Below, piece after piece: positions 1 through 11,014 of a DNA stretch of 64,000 nucleotides. Location of the stretch: the NCBI GenBank assembly GCA_037043235.1, contig JAWRVZ010000156.1, positions 1,344,923-1,408,922 on the forward strand, read 5' to 3'. The notes beneath the pieces are model-generated. The model worked only from the letters and a program-made list of their open reading frames with translations. It did not search any database and was not told where the DNA came from. A program made the translations under genes and the position numbers. This DNA is from Rhodeus uyekii. Lineage: Eukaryota; Chordata; Actinopteri; Cypriniformes; Acheilognathidae. The stretch's first letter is position 1. Each line of letters opens with the position of its first letter.

Positions 1-12
1 CATTATCTTAAA

Positions 13-262
<250 letters not shown>

Positions 263-288
<26 letters not shown>

Positions 289-421
289 ATGTGAATATTG
301 TAGAAGATCCTTCTCTCATCCCACCACTCTCATTTTCCAGCACAGACTCCAGGCTCTTTCTAGAGCTGTGTGAGTGAGAGAGAGAGAGAGAGAGAATATG
401 TGAATATTGTAGAAGATCCTT
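263..421. repeat. Short direct duplication next to the microsatellite
   Basis: The stretch of a GA tract followed by AATATGTGAATATTGTAGAA and GATCCTTC ends at about 313 and again at about 421. The offset of about 107 bp indicates a local tandem duplication that includes part of the GA repeat. Bases 421-1106 hold nothing further that I recognise. Confidence 0.75.
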
Positions 422-1106
422 CAGTGACCTGACAGCATACTCTGTACAAGTCAAAAGTTCAGGCAAAAATTGTTAGAAACTTATTTGTTTCTCATGATCA
501 TGTTTTATTTAGTTATGTTTGTTTATTTTTTTGTCTTTTCAATTGTTTTATTTAGTTGTTTTCGGTGTTGGTTTTTGTATTTTGTTCTATTTTGTGCTGC
601 TTTCTTTTTGCCCAGGGGTCTCAACTATGACTCAACTATGTCACACACTATGACAGTCAGACATTTAAAATCTGTTGCTCATGATCTTAAAAAACTTTTT
701 TTTGTTGTTTTTTTGTTTGTTTCTTTGAGTGTGTGTGTTGTTTTTAGTTTGTTTATTTGTGTGTGTGTTTTGTTTTGATTTCTGTTGTTTGGTTTTACAG
801 GAGCACAATCTATGTGGATCTTGTAAAGGCAATTACAAATGAAGTTTCATCTCTAGATGAAAAGCTTTTCCACGTGGATAATACTTCCTTTATGACCTTT
901 TTTCCGCTGAACTGATGTCTTTCAGTTGAAGCAACTAATGTTCCCACAGTCATGACCACCACTGTTTTTCTCCAAAATAATTGCTTTTCTCCCTTTAGAA
1001 TTTTAACTATGCACTATGCCAGATTGTTCCATAACATGGCTATATTTTAACAAACGTTGGTGTATCATAAATACAGGCAGCCTGTGGAAGGGGTTCTGTC
1101 TCATAG

Positions 1107-2137
1107 CAGAGGTGGGAGCAAGTCACACGTTTAAGTCACAACTCTACACATACAGTGGTTACAGAAAGTATTCAGACCCACTTCAATTTTTCACTCTTTG
1201 TTATATTGCAGCCATTTGCTAAAATCATTAATTAGTTATTTTTTTCCTTCATTAATGTACACACAGCACCCCATATTGATGGAAAAACACAGAATTGTTG
1301 AAATTTTTGCACATTTATTAAAAAAGAAAAACTGAAATATCTCATGGTCCCTAAGTATTCAGACTCTTTGCTGTGACACTCATATGTTTAACTCAGGTGC
1401 TGTCCATTTCTTCTGATCATCCTTGAGATGGTTCTACACCTTCATTTGAGTTCAGCTGTGTTTGATTATACTGACTGGACTTGATTAGGAAAGCCACACA
1501 AAGATTGTCTGTCCTATTTATTCTATCTGAATAAAATGCAAATGCAGTACCTACTCAAATAAAGATTTTGCACACAGGGACAGTCACAAAATGCAGCAAA
1601 CAAACAGCAGCCACCTTTTACAGTTCCTCTTGATTCAAAACAAGTTCACGCCATGTCGTAATTTCTGTAATGAAGAGATAGTAGCACGTTCAGAGCTGTT
1701 CACATCCTCAACCTTGACGTTAACGTTAAAATGAATCTGCAATAGTCAGATGTTATGTGCTTTGAGCCATGGGGTCATTAACTCTGAGATCTGCAGACTC
1801 TGCTCTGGCTGTGTTCATGTGTTCTGAAAGAGACAAGGCCTGAATATGGTCTGGAAGTGTTTAAACAGTCTTGGAAGATTCTCTTCTGTACTTCGCAAAG
1901 ACTCTGATCAGTGGTCCTGGTGTTTCCATTGGTTGAATTTTGTTTATTAATTGATGCAATTCCCAAATTATGCAAATTTGTATTTATTTTTTATCATAGA
2001 GCTAAGTCATTGTCAAGTCAAAGTTGAGTCTCAAGTAATTTTCTTTATTTCGCAATGCAAGTCACAAGTCTTTAAATTTGCGACTCAAGCCAGACAAGTT
2101 ACATGTCAAGTCATATAGCTTGCATCCCCAAGCCCTG
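1107..2137. mobile_element. Non-autonomous hAT-like element
   Basis: The left end reads CAGAGGTGGGAGCAAG and the right end, reverse-complemented, reads CAGGGCTTGGGGATGCAAG, giving imperfect terminal inverted repeats of the CAG(A/G)G hAT type. The flanking 8-mers are TCTCATAG (1099-1106) and TCTGATAG (2138-2145), a 7/8 target-site duplication. The interior is rich in AAGTC motifs and has no transposase ORF. A Tc1-type fragment sits inside it. Confidence 0.7.
1153..1535 (+). mobile_element. Tc1-like transposon, left-end fragment nested in the hAT element
   Basis: It starts at a TA dinucleotide with CAGTGGTTACAGAAAGTATT, a common left end of teleost Tc1-type elements. About 380 bp of 5' non-coding element sequence follow. 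No matching right end is visible, so this is a truncated copy. The right limit is approximate. Confidence 0.65.
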
Positions 2138-2841
2138 TCTGATAGTATCTAATCTGTTATTCACCGCAGGAACCCTGAAACACTCTTTATGCATTCCTGC
2201 AGGAGATCTCTGGCATTAGCATTTACACACTGACCTGCTTGAGTGTCGTTAACTTTAATTTGGAAGAGCATTTTAACCGGTCAACTTTTCACAGTTCATA
2301 CCCGATATAATTTCAGTACTTGGTTGAGGTTTGAAGAAAGCATGCACCATAATAGATTAGGAATTCCCGTTCCGTCTGAAAATTGGGAGCAAACATTTCT
2401 GAAAGTTAAACAGGGCACACAGTGTGATGAAGTGTGGAAATGTGTCTGTTTGCATTTCCAGGTATTTCAAAGGAACACAAAGGCAGAGCTGTTTTTCCCA
2501 GTTCAGTAAACCACTACAATATTAGAATGTGAGGAACTCCTTATTTATTGAAGTAATATGCACTATAATAAAGTCTGCATGTTCTGTCCCAGAGTAACTT
2601 TGTTTACTAGCAAGGGAACACGTTGCCCACATTTAACCCCAGTCTCCTTGTTCTGCATGCCTGCAGGTCATGTTGCGCAGATCACAGCATCATGTGATCG
2701 CTAGAGACATTTTTACTATATCATTTGAAACGGTGACTGTGGCTGCAAAACTATCTTGCTGAATTTGGCAGTTGTGATTCACAGGGAGGAATATGGAGAA
2801 ACTATGTCATAATGTTGACTTGTTTACTTTTAAACTTTTAA

Positions 2842-2843
<2 letters not shown>

Positions 2844-2895
<52 letters not shown>
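2844..2895. repeat. (TA)n microsatellite
   Basis: About 25 TA units are followed by AT-rich degenerate sequence to about 2990. No gene or recognisable element is seen at 2146-3800 apart from this tract. Confidence 0.95.
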
Positions 2896-2901
<6 letters not shown>

Positions 2902-3804
2902 TAAAATATAAAAGAAAAATATATATTTATATACTTTTTTCTTTTGGTAACACTTAAATATTATATATTTAAATTATATATATATAAATATTAATAACCC
3001 TTCATAGCACCAACACTGTTTATTTCCCTTTTAACTGCCTTAAAGGCCTCTGGTTTTACCTTTCTGAGTTCATTCCTGGTTGGTTCTTTTAGGTTTAGTG
3101 ATACATTAATAATCTTCCACCCACCTTGCAAACATGCGGTGGAAAACATTACACAATGCTCATAAATTTGGGCAAGTTAGCACAGGGCATAAAGTGCTGT
3201 ATCTGGAGAAGTGGCAGAGGTGAAGCCAGAGGAAGCTGCCTGTCTCTTTTGTTTGAGAAGAACCAGCTCTTCACATGGCTGTTACCCTCTGTATGAAGGT
3301 GGATTCATTAGTCTAGATCATTTCCCCCCCCTGCAGGCATGCAAATACTGAGGGCCAAGAGGGTCCTGACACAGACACAAACTGAAAATTGACCTTTTAA
3401 GATTTACTATGTCTCTGCCAACTCACACTGTCTCAAGCCAAATGGTGGGAGTAAAAAACTAAATAAAACAGAAATATTAGTTATTATACAGCTAATGCTA
3501 AAGTCAAAATATAATTATGCTTATAATAATAATTAATAATTAAATATAAATATATATGCTCTGTAGTTGAATGCTATTGCATTCACAGTCCAATATTATC
3601 TTACATAATATTAAAAGTATTGTCTGAAGTGAAAGATGGATATTGACACTGCTCTGGATTAAAACTGTCCCTCTTTTACTAAATGAAAAATGTTGGAGTT
3701 TTTAGTAATGGTCAGTTCTCCGGCATGTGTTGTGCACGTGGTGTTGGTCAGAGGTCAGGCATCATTAGCATACATTTGGTCTGATGTGGATGGATTTCAA
3801 ACTA

Positions 3805-5348
3805 CAGGGAGTGCAGAATTATTAGGCAAATGAGTATTTTGACCACATCATCCTCGTTATGCATGTTGTCTTTCTCCAAGCTGTATAGGCTGGAAAGCCT
3901 ACTACCAATTAAGCATATTAGGTGATGTGCATCTCTGTAATGAGAAGGGGTGTGGTCTAATGACATCAACACCTTATATCAGGTGTGCATAATTATTAGG
4001 CAACTTCCTTTCCTTTGGCAAAATGGGTCAAAAGAAGGACTTGACAGGCTCAGAAAAGTCAAAAATAGTGAGATATATTGCAGAGGGATGCAGTAGTCTT
4101 AAAATAGCCAAGCTTCTGAAGCGTGATCATCGAACAATCAAGCGTTTCATTCAAAATAGTCAACAGGGTGTGCGTGCGGAAAAACCAAGGCGCAAAATAA
4201 CTGCCCGTGAACAGAGAAAAGTCAAGCGTGCAGCTGCCAAGATGCCACTTGCCACCAGTTTGGCCATATTTCAGAGCTGCAACATCACTGGAGTGCCCAA
4301 AAGCACAAGGTGTGCAATACTCAGAGACATGGCCAAGGTAAGAAAGGCAGAAAGTCGACCACCACTGAACAAGACACACAAGCTGAAACGTCAAGACTGG
4401 GCCAAGAAATATCTCAAGACTGATTTTTCTAAGGTTTTATGGACTGATGAAATGAGAGTGAGTCTTGATGGGCCCGTGGCTGGATTGGTAAAGGGCAGAG
4501 AGCTCCAGTCCGACTCAGACGCCAGCAAGGTGGAGGTGGAGTACTGGTTTGGGCTGGTATCATCAAAGATGAGCTTGTGGGGCCTTTTCGGGTTGAGGAT
4601 GGAGTCAAGCTCAACTCCCAGTCCTACTGCCAGTTTCCGGAAGACACCTTCTTCAAGCAGTGGTACAGGAAGAAGTCTGCATCCTTCAAGAAAAACATGA
4701 TTTTCATGCAGGACAATGCTCCATCACACACGTCCAAGTACTCCACAGCGTGGCTGGCAAGAAAGGGTATAAAAGAAGAAAATCTAATGATATGGCCTCC
4801 TTGTTCACCTGATCTGAACCCCATTGAGAACCTGTGGTCCATCATCAAATGTGCGATTTACAAGGAGGGAAAACAGTACACCTCTCTGAACAGTGTCTGG
4901 GAGGCTGTGGTTGCTGCTGCACGCAATGTTGATGGTGAACAGATCAAAACACTGACAGAATCCATGGATGGCAGGCTTTTGAGTGTCCTTGCAAAGAAAG
5001 GTGGCTATATTGGTCACTGATTTGTTTTTGTTTGGTTTTTGAATGTCAGAAATGTATATTTGTGAATGTTGAGATGTTATATTGGTTTCACTGGTAAAAA
5101 TAAATAATTGAAATGGGTATAAATTTGTTTTTTGTTAAGTTGCCTAATAATTGTGCACAGTAATAGTCACCTGCACACACAGATATCCCCCTAAAATAGC
5201 TAAAACTAAAAACTACTTAAAATATTGATACAAAAATATTCAGCTTTGATATTAATGAGTTTTTTGTGTTCAGTGAGAACATGGTTGTTGTTCAATAATA
5301 AAATTAATCCTCAAAAATACAACTTGCCTAATAATTCTGCACTCCCTG
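3805..5348 (+). mobile_element. Tc1/mariner transposon, DD37E type, full length with both ends
   Basis: The outer inverted repeats are CAGGGAGTGCAGAATTATTA at 3805 and its complement ending at 5348. Each end is flanked by TA (3803-3804, 5349-5350). Inner copies of the repeat core (TAATTATTAGGCAACTT at about 3990, and its complement at about 5138) give an IR/DR layout with two transposase-binding repeats per end. The element lies in an old LTR relic whose sequence resumes at 5351. The transposase frame is broken (see the next entry). The family is common in teleosts from memory. Confidence 0.93.
4023..5020 (+). pseudogene. Tc1-family transposase (DD37E), frameshifted
   Basis: This is the cut-and-paste transposase of the surrounding element. 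The start at 4023 (ATGGGTCAAAAGAAGGAC) lies just inside the inner left repeat. The first about 130 residues form the paired-like helix-turn-helix DNA-binding region (SEKSKIVRYIAEG, KRDHRTIKRF), followed by a basic linker. Catalytic acids are visible: D in LWTDE, D in MQDNAPSH and E in LNPIENLW. There are 37 residues between the second D and the E, which places it in the DD37E group, not DD34E. The frame is lost at about 4470-4480: the first frame runs out of phase to 4700 and the second, from 4577, carries the catalytic C-terminal half to the stop at 5018-5020. The sequence at the break (GATGGGCC next to CGTGGC) suggests a short deletion between direct repeats. This copy should make no active enzyme. 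Confidence 0.9.
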
Positions 5349-5350
5349 TA

Positions 5351-5962
5351 TATCAAGGGAACAAGACAGGCGGGGTTACACAATGACAGGACACCAACAC
5401 GCAGCCAGTGCGAACGCGCAGAAGCCGCATGTCCAGGTGAAACAAGACGAGACAACACGCAGGTAGTGAAATACAAACTGCATACCATTTATATTTATAC
5501 ATTTGGCAGACGCTTTTATCCTAAGCGACATACATTACATTCAAGGAACACATTGACGTTCTAATCGGTTCTTGCTTTGCCTGGGAATCAAACCCATGTA
5601 CCTTGGCGTTGTAAACACTGGTTGAACTACAGGAAAGCATACCACACAAAATACAACATGAAAGAATAAACAATACACGCAGACAAGAGAGAGGAGGCTC
5701 ACATGATGTATAGCACACGAGGACGAGCAAACATCCCATAAAAGGACAAACACACACGGGCCATGAATGTCCGAAATCCGACACAGAACCAAAACTGACC
5801 AATTGTCAGGATCGAGCATCATAAGATGTTATACAGACAAGAGAGCGCGTGACTCGAGACACTTGAAGCCACATGCTCCCACAAAGACACAACGATAGGG
5901 CAGTGTCAGAGCTCTGTCACCGAAACACTAGAAAACATCATCGAAGTGACAGAACCCTGACA
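5351..5962 (-). mobile_element. Old LTR relic, related to the LTRs at 37929 and 61267
   Basis: Read on the minus strand from 5962 it begins TGTCAGGGTTCTGTCAC and shares the GAGCTCTGACAC block and, further in, a TAACCCCGCCTGTCTTGTT block with the intact LTR at 37929-38745. It is strongly diverged, is cut at its far end by the Tc1 element, and contains a SINE. It is therefore older than both of those insertions. Confidence 0.7.
5490..5640 (-). mobile_element. tRNA-derived SINE
   Basis: On the minus strand a tRNA-like head (GTAGTTCAACCAGTG, then a box-B-like GGGTTTGATTCCCAGG at about 5597-5582) is followed by a tail ending AGGATAAAAGCGTCTGCCAA. The same head and tail occur together on the plus strand at 24352-24515, so this is a repeat family, not a tRNA gene. 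Confidence 0.75.
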
Positions 5963-6029
5963 CAAGTGAATTTGGGAATTTACCCTAACCCTTGGCCAAC
6001 AAACAAACAGTATGTGATAACATTTCAGG

Positions 6030-6300
6030 TCAGGAGTCATATTGAAATTGGGACACTCAAAATATTTGATCCATTTCCATCTGGTTGGAGATCGGATTCA
6101 TTAATCCTTCACAGGGGAGGGTCTAGTAGAGTCACGGTCTTTGCAGACACTTCAGGGCTGTGTTGTGGTCGTGTCCAGGTCCTTCATTTGTTCTGGATAG
6201 GGCCCGGATCCGGCTGACCACAATAACTTTGGGATAAACAGAGAGACTAATATCAGCGCAGATGCCATTCTTCTTATGATGTAATGAGTACGGGGAACAG
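6030..6300 (-). mobile_element. L2-type LINE, 3'-UTR fragment
   Basis: The reverse complement matches the 3' UTR of the LINE at 37054-43940: GGGCCCTATCCAGAAC, the CCTGGACACGACC block, and CTAGACCCTCCCCTGTG. It is a 5'-truncated, diverged copy. Bases 6301-7415 hold nothing I recognise. Confidence 0.75.
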
Positions 6301-7415
6301 GAGATTGGGGATTTTATTATAAAATAGAGTGTGTCTGCTTCCCTACATTTTAAAATGTATTTCCATGAAATAATCTAGCCTTGAGCTCATGAACGCATTA
6401 ACTAACTTTCCATATTTGTTATTGAGAGCATTTTAGACGTATTTCTAAAATGGAAGAATGCGGTTTTACAAATGTTAGAAATGTGGCTTTCAAATGAGAG
6501 AGTTATAGGTTTCTGTTGAAACATCAAGTTCTTCTAGGCTATCTGGGATGCTGAGGAGATGATTTATAAAGCAATCTTTAGTGACTAGATGTGAACGTGA
6601 CTAGATAATGATCTCAGATGTCATCGCTCTCCTGCAGAATTTCAACTGCATGGTTCTTAGATATTTTAATGTCTTATCTAACCCTCTCAGCTGTCTAAAC
6701 CAGTGTGGGGAATGAGAGTTTGTGTTTTATCAAAGGACTAGTTTAAATTCTGGGGTTTTTTTTCATCATTTACAAACCCTTATTATTTTTCTTCCATGGA
6801 ACACATGGGAGAATTTCTGAAGAATATTTCTTATTTTCTCCAAATTGTGAATAAAGGTGTGGTTGCTGTAAATAAAGAAAATATCAATATGAAGCCAAAC
6901 AAGTAGTCAAAATTACTTCCAAATCTTCTAATTTCATACATAAATGTACAATTTCAGTTGTTATTCATTGAAAAGTGTCCTTCTGAAGTGCCTTTAGATG
7001 CATCACATCAGATGTAACATTATTATTACCTGCAGGATTGTTGCAAATTCAACACTTAAAAAGTTAATATAAGCTCTGGTTAAAAATTAAACTTCTGAGA
7101 TAGTAGCTAACCATTAAACACTTTTTTAAGACTTGAGACTCGGTGACAGTAACAGTACACATGAAAAGAATGAATGTGTCTCTCCACGTTTCAGGTGATT
7201 CAGTGAGAAAACGGTCTGAATCGATTCAGAACGTTTGGCAAATTGTTCAACAACTTCACTGAAAAGAAAGATCCAATCCAAAGGAGTGATTGTATTGGCA
7301 TCCCTACATCATTCGACAGAAAAAGAGAAATATTCACAGGGAAAACTTTTTTCTCAGGTCAGTTAGAGCACCCATTGTTCGTACAGTTGACAGTTCTTGT
7401 CACAAATTTGCCATT

Positions 7416-7500
7416 AAAGGGATAGTTCACCCAAAAAAAGAAAATTGTGTCATAATTTATTCACTCATATTGTACCAAGCCCATAAAACATTTATTCATT
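7416..7500 (+). repeat. Dispersed teleost MITE end (GGGATAGTTCACCC motif)
   Basis: AAAGGGATAGTTCACCCAAA followed by a (T)GTGTCATAATTTATTCACTC block is an end sequence I recall from cyprinid DNA-transposon repeats. Sequence resembling the opposite end (ATGACATGAAAGTGAGTAAA) lies at about 9100-9120. Further insertions may lie between the two. Family name not assigned. Confidence 0.5.
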
Positions 7501-7692
7501 CATCTTTGCTTTAAAACTTTCATAAAAAGATTGTACTATAAATCCATATGAATCGAGTGGTTTAAAGTCACCAATTTTGAAATCAAAATTGAAAATGAAT
7601 TTTTTCTCTTCCTCCATTTAATTAGCTGTTCTCAATTCTCAAAGAAGAAATCAAGTCCCGTCCTACTTTTTTTCTCATGTCCAAAGCTCATA

Positions 7693-8358
7693 TCTCTAAT
7701 ACCTTGAGATATGAGCATAATCCGTTCCAGGACCGAGCTCGTACCTCGAGTAGCTCGTATCTCAAATTATTATTACCATTACTTATTGTTGCTAATAACA
7801 ATGGGGAAAAACATGTTTTTAATTGCTATACACACACACACACAAATGATAGTATATAAGAATTCCTGTGAAATAAAATTAAAATTGGTTTTACTTAGAA
7901 GTTCTTACCTTCAAGACAGACAATACAGTAGCAGCTAATGGCGGCAGGAGGAGTAAAGGGAAGGATTACTTAGACTACGTAGATAACACAAACACAATAA
8001 GGAAGACTCGCGGGGGATGCGTACGGAAGACGACAATGGCAACAAATCAATGCCAAAAAGAAACAAGTGCAAAACTGATGCATGACAACTCATCTGCATG
8101 CAATACACATGTGCACGCTCAATCTTCTCTCGACTGCTGTTTTTGTTCACGTGAACACTTTTATTTTAGTCGACGAACACGTGAAGTGAATGAGTAAGGC
8201 GGCGTGGGCTGCTCTGCGTGCTCGACCACCTAGCGTCAGCATCTGTAAGTGTGCTCGTATCTCAACTATTTACTTTTATCTCAAAGCAAAAATTTGCTCG
8301 AAGGCTTGCTCGCATCTCGGAATACTCATATGTCGGGACGCTCGTATCTGTATTACTG
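7693..8358 (-). mobile_element. Tigger/pogo-like MITE, copy 1 (CTCGTATCTC family)
   Basis: The right end ATTACTG+TA and the left end CTAATACCTTGAGATATGAG form degenerate inverted repeats of the TACAGTAATACCTTGAGATACGAG type with TA flanks. Read on the minus strand, the interior aligns in order with the element at 25773-26433 (GAGCAAGCCTT(C/T)GAGCAA, the GAGCACGC(A/T)..GAGCAGC block, TTCGTCGACT). No transposase is present. Confidence 0.75.
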
Positions 8359-8639
8359 TATTACTGAATATGATGAACAGATTTCAATTAGGCTTTTATT
8401 CATATATAAACATTGGTCAACACAAATATAGTGAAAGGAAGCTTAAAAGCAATGCTTGACGAGCAAGAACAGACCTCATTGTTTCTTGCAGAAGAATGAA
8501 CGTGAGAATGAGCATCATTGCCACGAGTTCTGACGTGTCAAGCAAGTGAGACTTCAGTTTACCAAATTTGAATGTGCTATGTACATTCGCAGATCTATGA
8601 TAAATGAAATCTCTTCATTATAAAATGAGATCATTCATG

Positions 8640-8725
8640 TCTCTTCAGAAACCGCTTGATTCATGTCAAGTCTCCTTCATTTTTATAGCGCTTTCTACAA
8701 AACAGATTGTTTCAAAGCAGCTTGA
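8640..8725 (-). mobile_element. L2-type LINE tail fragment
   Basis: The reverse complement gives GCTGCTTTGAAACAATCTG, then a GCGCTATAAAAATGAAGG-like block ending in ACTTGACATG. This is the extreme 3' end of the L2 family seen intact at about 43870-43940. Bases 8726-9689 show no recognisable gene. Confidence 0.6.
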
Positions 8726-9689
8726 TAATCCGAAATGAATCCAACAAAGATTGTTTTGCTGTAAAACAGTTCTAGAAGCAAGTCATTGTCCAGCTTAAGT
8801 AAATTTTTGAGTGATTCATTTTATTAGTAGTAAAAATCATTAGTTATCAACTGCTTAACATTTTCAACTGAAACAGAAAACTTTTAATGTGTTTTGGCCA
8901 TTCATTTACACGACAACGGCATTTTGGAGGCCTGAGAGCGCAAACTTAGAAATAGGTTACAAAGTAAATGTTTATAGGCATGCGGGTTTCAATGCTTGTG
9001 TGGATTTCTTTTACAATCTCTTTATGAATTCCAAGTTTTTGGTGAATAGACTTTCTGGAGGGAAGATTAACAAAAATGAGTGAAAGTCTATGGGGTTTGG
9101 AATGACATGAAAGTGAGTAAACGATTATAGAAATTTATTATTTGGCCCTATGACTTTGATTAGACTTCATGGTCAGACATTGAACATTTTAGTCAAGATA
9201 TTCATCAAACAATTCATATGGTTTTGTAAATAACAGAATTTTCATTTACTGAATTATTGCTTTATTAAACCAGTTATTGTCACACATAAATTGAAATAAT
9301 AATAAATAAATATCTTCTGCAGGAGACAGCTTGTCTCTCCAGCCTGCTAAATTGAGCCCCTCCATGTCATTGTCAGTCCCCAGCCTAAAACTCATTCATG
9401 AGCTCTCAAAGTAGTCTTTCTTTTCCCCTCTGGCAGCCAGTGGCCTGCCACAAACTGATAAATTGAGCTGTGCTGAGAGATGCATTGAGGAATGAATAGA
9501 AACAAATTGTTTAGCACAACGGATTATAGTGGTACAAGCTCTCAGTCTCACACTGGGAGTCTCATTCCCTCACAGCATCACGATAGCTGATAAATGTGGT
9601 TTTGTATAAGTCAAAGAAATATATAGCCAAAAATGAATATTCTGTCATTGTTTTTTCACCAACATGTTTTTCTATATGCTGTTATGGGT

Positions 9690-9755
9690 TTACATTTACA
9701 TTTATTCATTTAGCAGACGCTTTTATCCAAAGCAACTTATAATATGAGGAACCTC
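9690..9755 (-). mobile_element. SINE tail fragment
   Basis: The block CATTTAGCAGACGCTTTTAT followed by CCAAAGCAACTTA is the tail shared by the SINEs at 5490-5640 and 24352-24515. No tRNA-like head is present here. Confidence 0.55.
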
Positions 9756-9769
9756 CAGGGAGGTTGAGT

Positions 9770-10669
9770 TATTTACTCAATTGGCTGACTTTTATGCCCG
9801 CTTTGAGGAGCTGCAGTGAAACACTGCATCAGTCAGTTCAGAAACACTTCCTGTTCAACCGTTTTTCCACAAGGAGCCTCACGCCACGTACATAAAATGT
9901 AAGTTTTAACTTTGTTCCCTGGGAGGGCCTGAGCGTGGGGAACTGCGGTTTGGGAGTGTCAAGCCCAATCTTGTTCATGTTTTGAGGATTTTTGTATTGA
10001 TATGATAAGACTGTTGGTCCTGGAGACAGCTTCCAGGTTTGTGCGACTTACACAGAGTGGTCACTCAGTTACAGACTTTTCTATCCAGTTTAAGACCCTG
10101 GCAGTAGCCTGCGACTGGAATGAGGGGACTGTGCAGTCCAGGTTCTTGGAGGGCCTGGATGATGAGATTCAGGATGAGATTGCAGTCCATGAGCTGCCAC
10201 GGGATCTCGACAACTTGATGAACTTGGCCCTTTGTGTCGAGGGTCGACTCCTACCTCGACGCCAGCGTCATGCCACTCATTTCACAAAGAGGGTGGAGAT
10301 GAGCCTCCTACAGGCTAACACTTCATCTCAATCTTTTCTACCTCACCCTGTGCCAATGTAATTAGACAAGAGAGACAACATCGCCTCACTCGAGGTCTCT
10401 GTCTATACCGTTGCAAACTGGGACATCTTAAGTGCCCCTTTCAAGACTCATCAGTACACGGGGGAATTCTGGTGGGCGCTTCTCCCTATGCAAACTCTCC
10501 ATCGTCCCACACCCTGTTAGCTGTCACTACCTAGTTAGGGGGGTCTTCCAATTCCTGCTCTACTCTGGTTGATTCTGGGGCCAGGGGTAACTTTCTGGAT
10601 GCTTCCACTGCTGCCACTCATGTTTCCTCTCATCTCTTCTATCACCCATACTACCCCTTTGCTAAGTCT
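9770..10669 (+). pseudogene. Ty3/gypsy gag-protease fragment
   Basis: Broken gag reading frames: LADFYARFEELQ near 9785-9820, then an open frame at 10002-10361 with TQSGHSVTDFSIQFKTLAVA and FLEGLDDEIQDEIAVHELPR, typical of the gypsy capsid C-terminal half. A damaged zinc-knuckle-like CKLGHLKCPF lies at about 10413-10443 and a retropepsin-like LVDSGARGNFLDAS at about 10564-10605. Frames are interrupted and the copy ends abruptly at the L2 fragment beginning at 10671. No LTRs were found, so this is a dead remnant. Confidence 0.75.
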
Positions 10670-10670
10670 C

Positions 10671-11010
10671 GTCAAGTCAACTTTATTTATATAGAACAAC
10701 ATTTGACAACATTTCAAGTCCAATATTACGTCCAGTTTGGTCCGGTTGGAGTTCATGATCTTCACAGGGGAGGGTCTAGTAGAGTTACGGTCTCTGCGTA
10801 CACTTCAGGGCTGTGTTGGGCTCGAGTCCAGGTCCTTCATCTGATCTGGATATGGCCCGGATCCGGCTGACCACGGTAACCTCAGAATAAACAGAGACTA
10901 ATATCAGCGTAGATGCCATTCTTCTTGTGATGTATCGAGTACATCAGATTTTATGGGAATGTTCTTGGTTCCGGCTGACCTAAGTTATGCAGCCTAATAA
11001 TCATTTTACA
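10671..11010 (-). mobile_element. L2-type LINE, 3'-UTR fragment (minus strand)
   Basis: The reverse complement matches the 3' UTR at about 43275-43600 block by block: AATCATGTAAAATGATTATT, the GTCAGCCGGAACC block, CATCAGA..GAAGAATGGCATCTACGCTG, GGTTACCGTGGTCAGCCGG, and CTAGACCCTCCCCTGTG. It is 5'-truncated and ends with a short AGTTGACTTGACGAG tail at 10671. Confidence 0.85.
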
Positions 11011-11014
11011 TGAT

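Noticed and set aside
4059..4848. Minus-strand frames across the Tc1 element
   Set aside because: They are antisense shadows of the transposase; the real frame carries the helix-turn-helix and DDE motifs.
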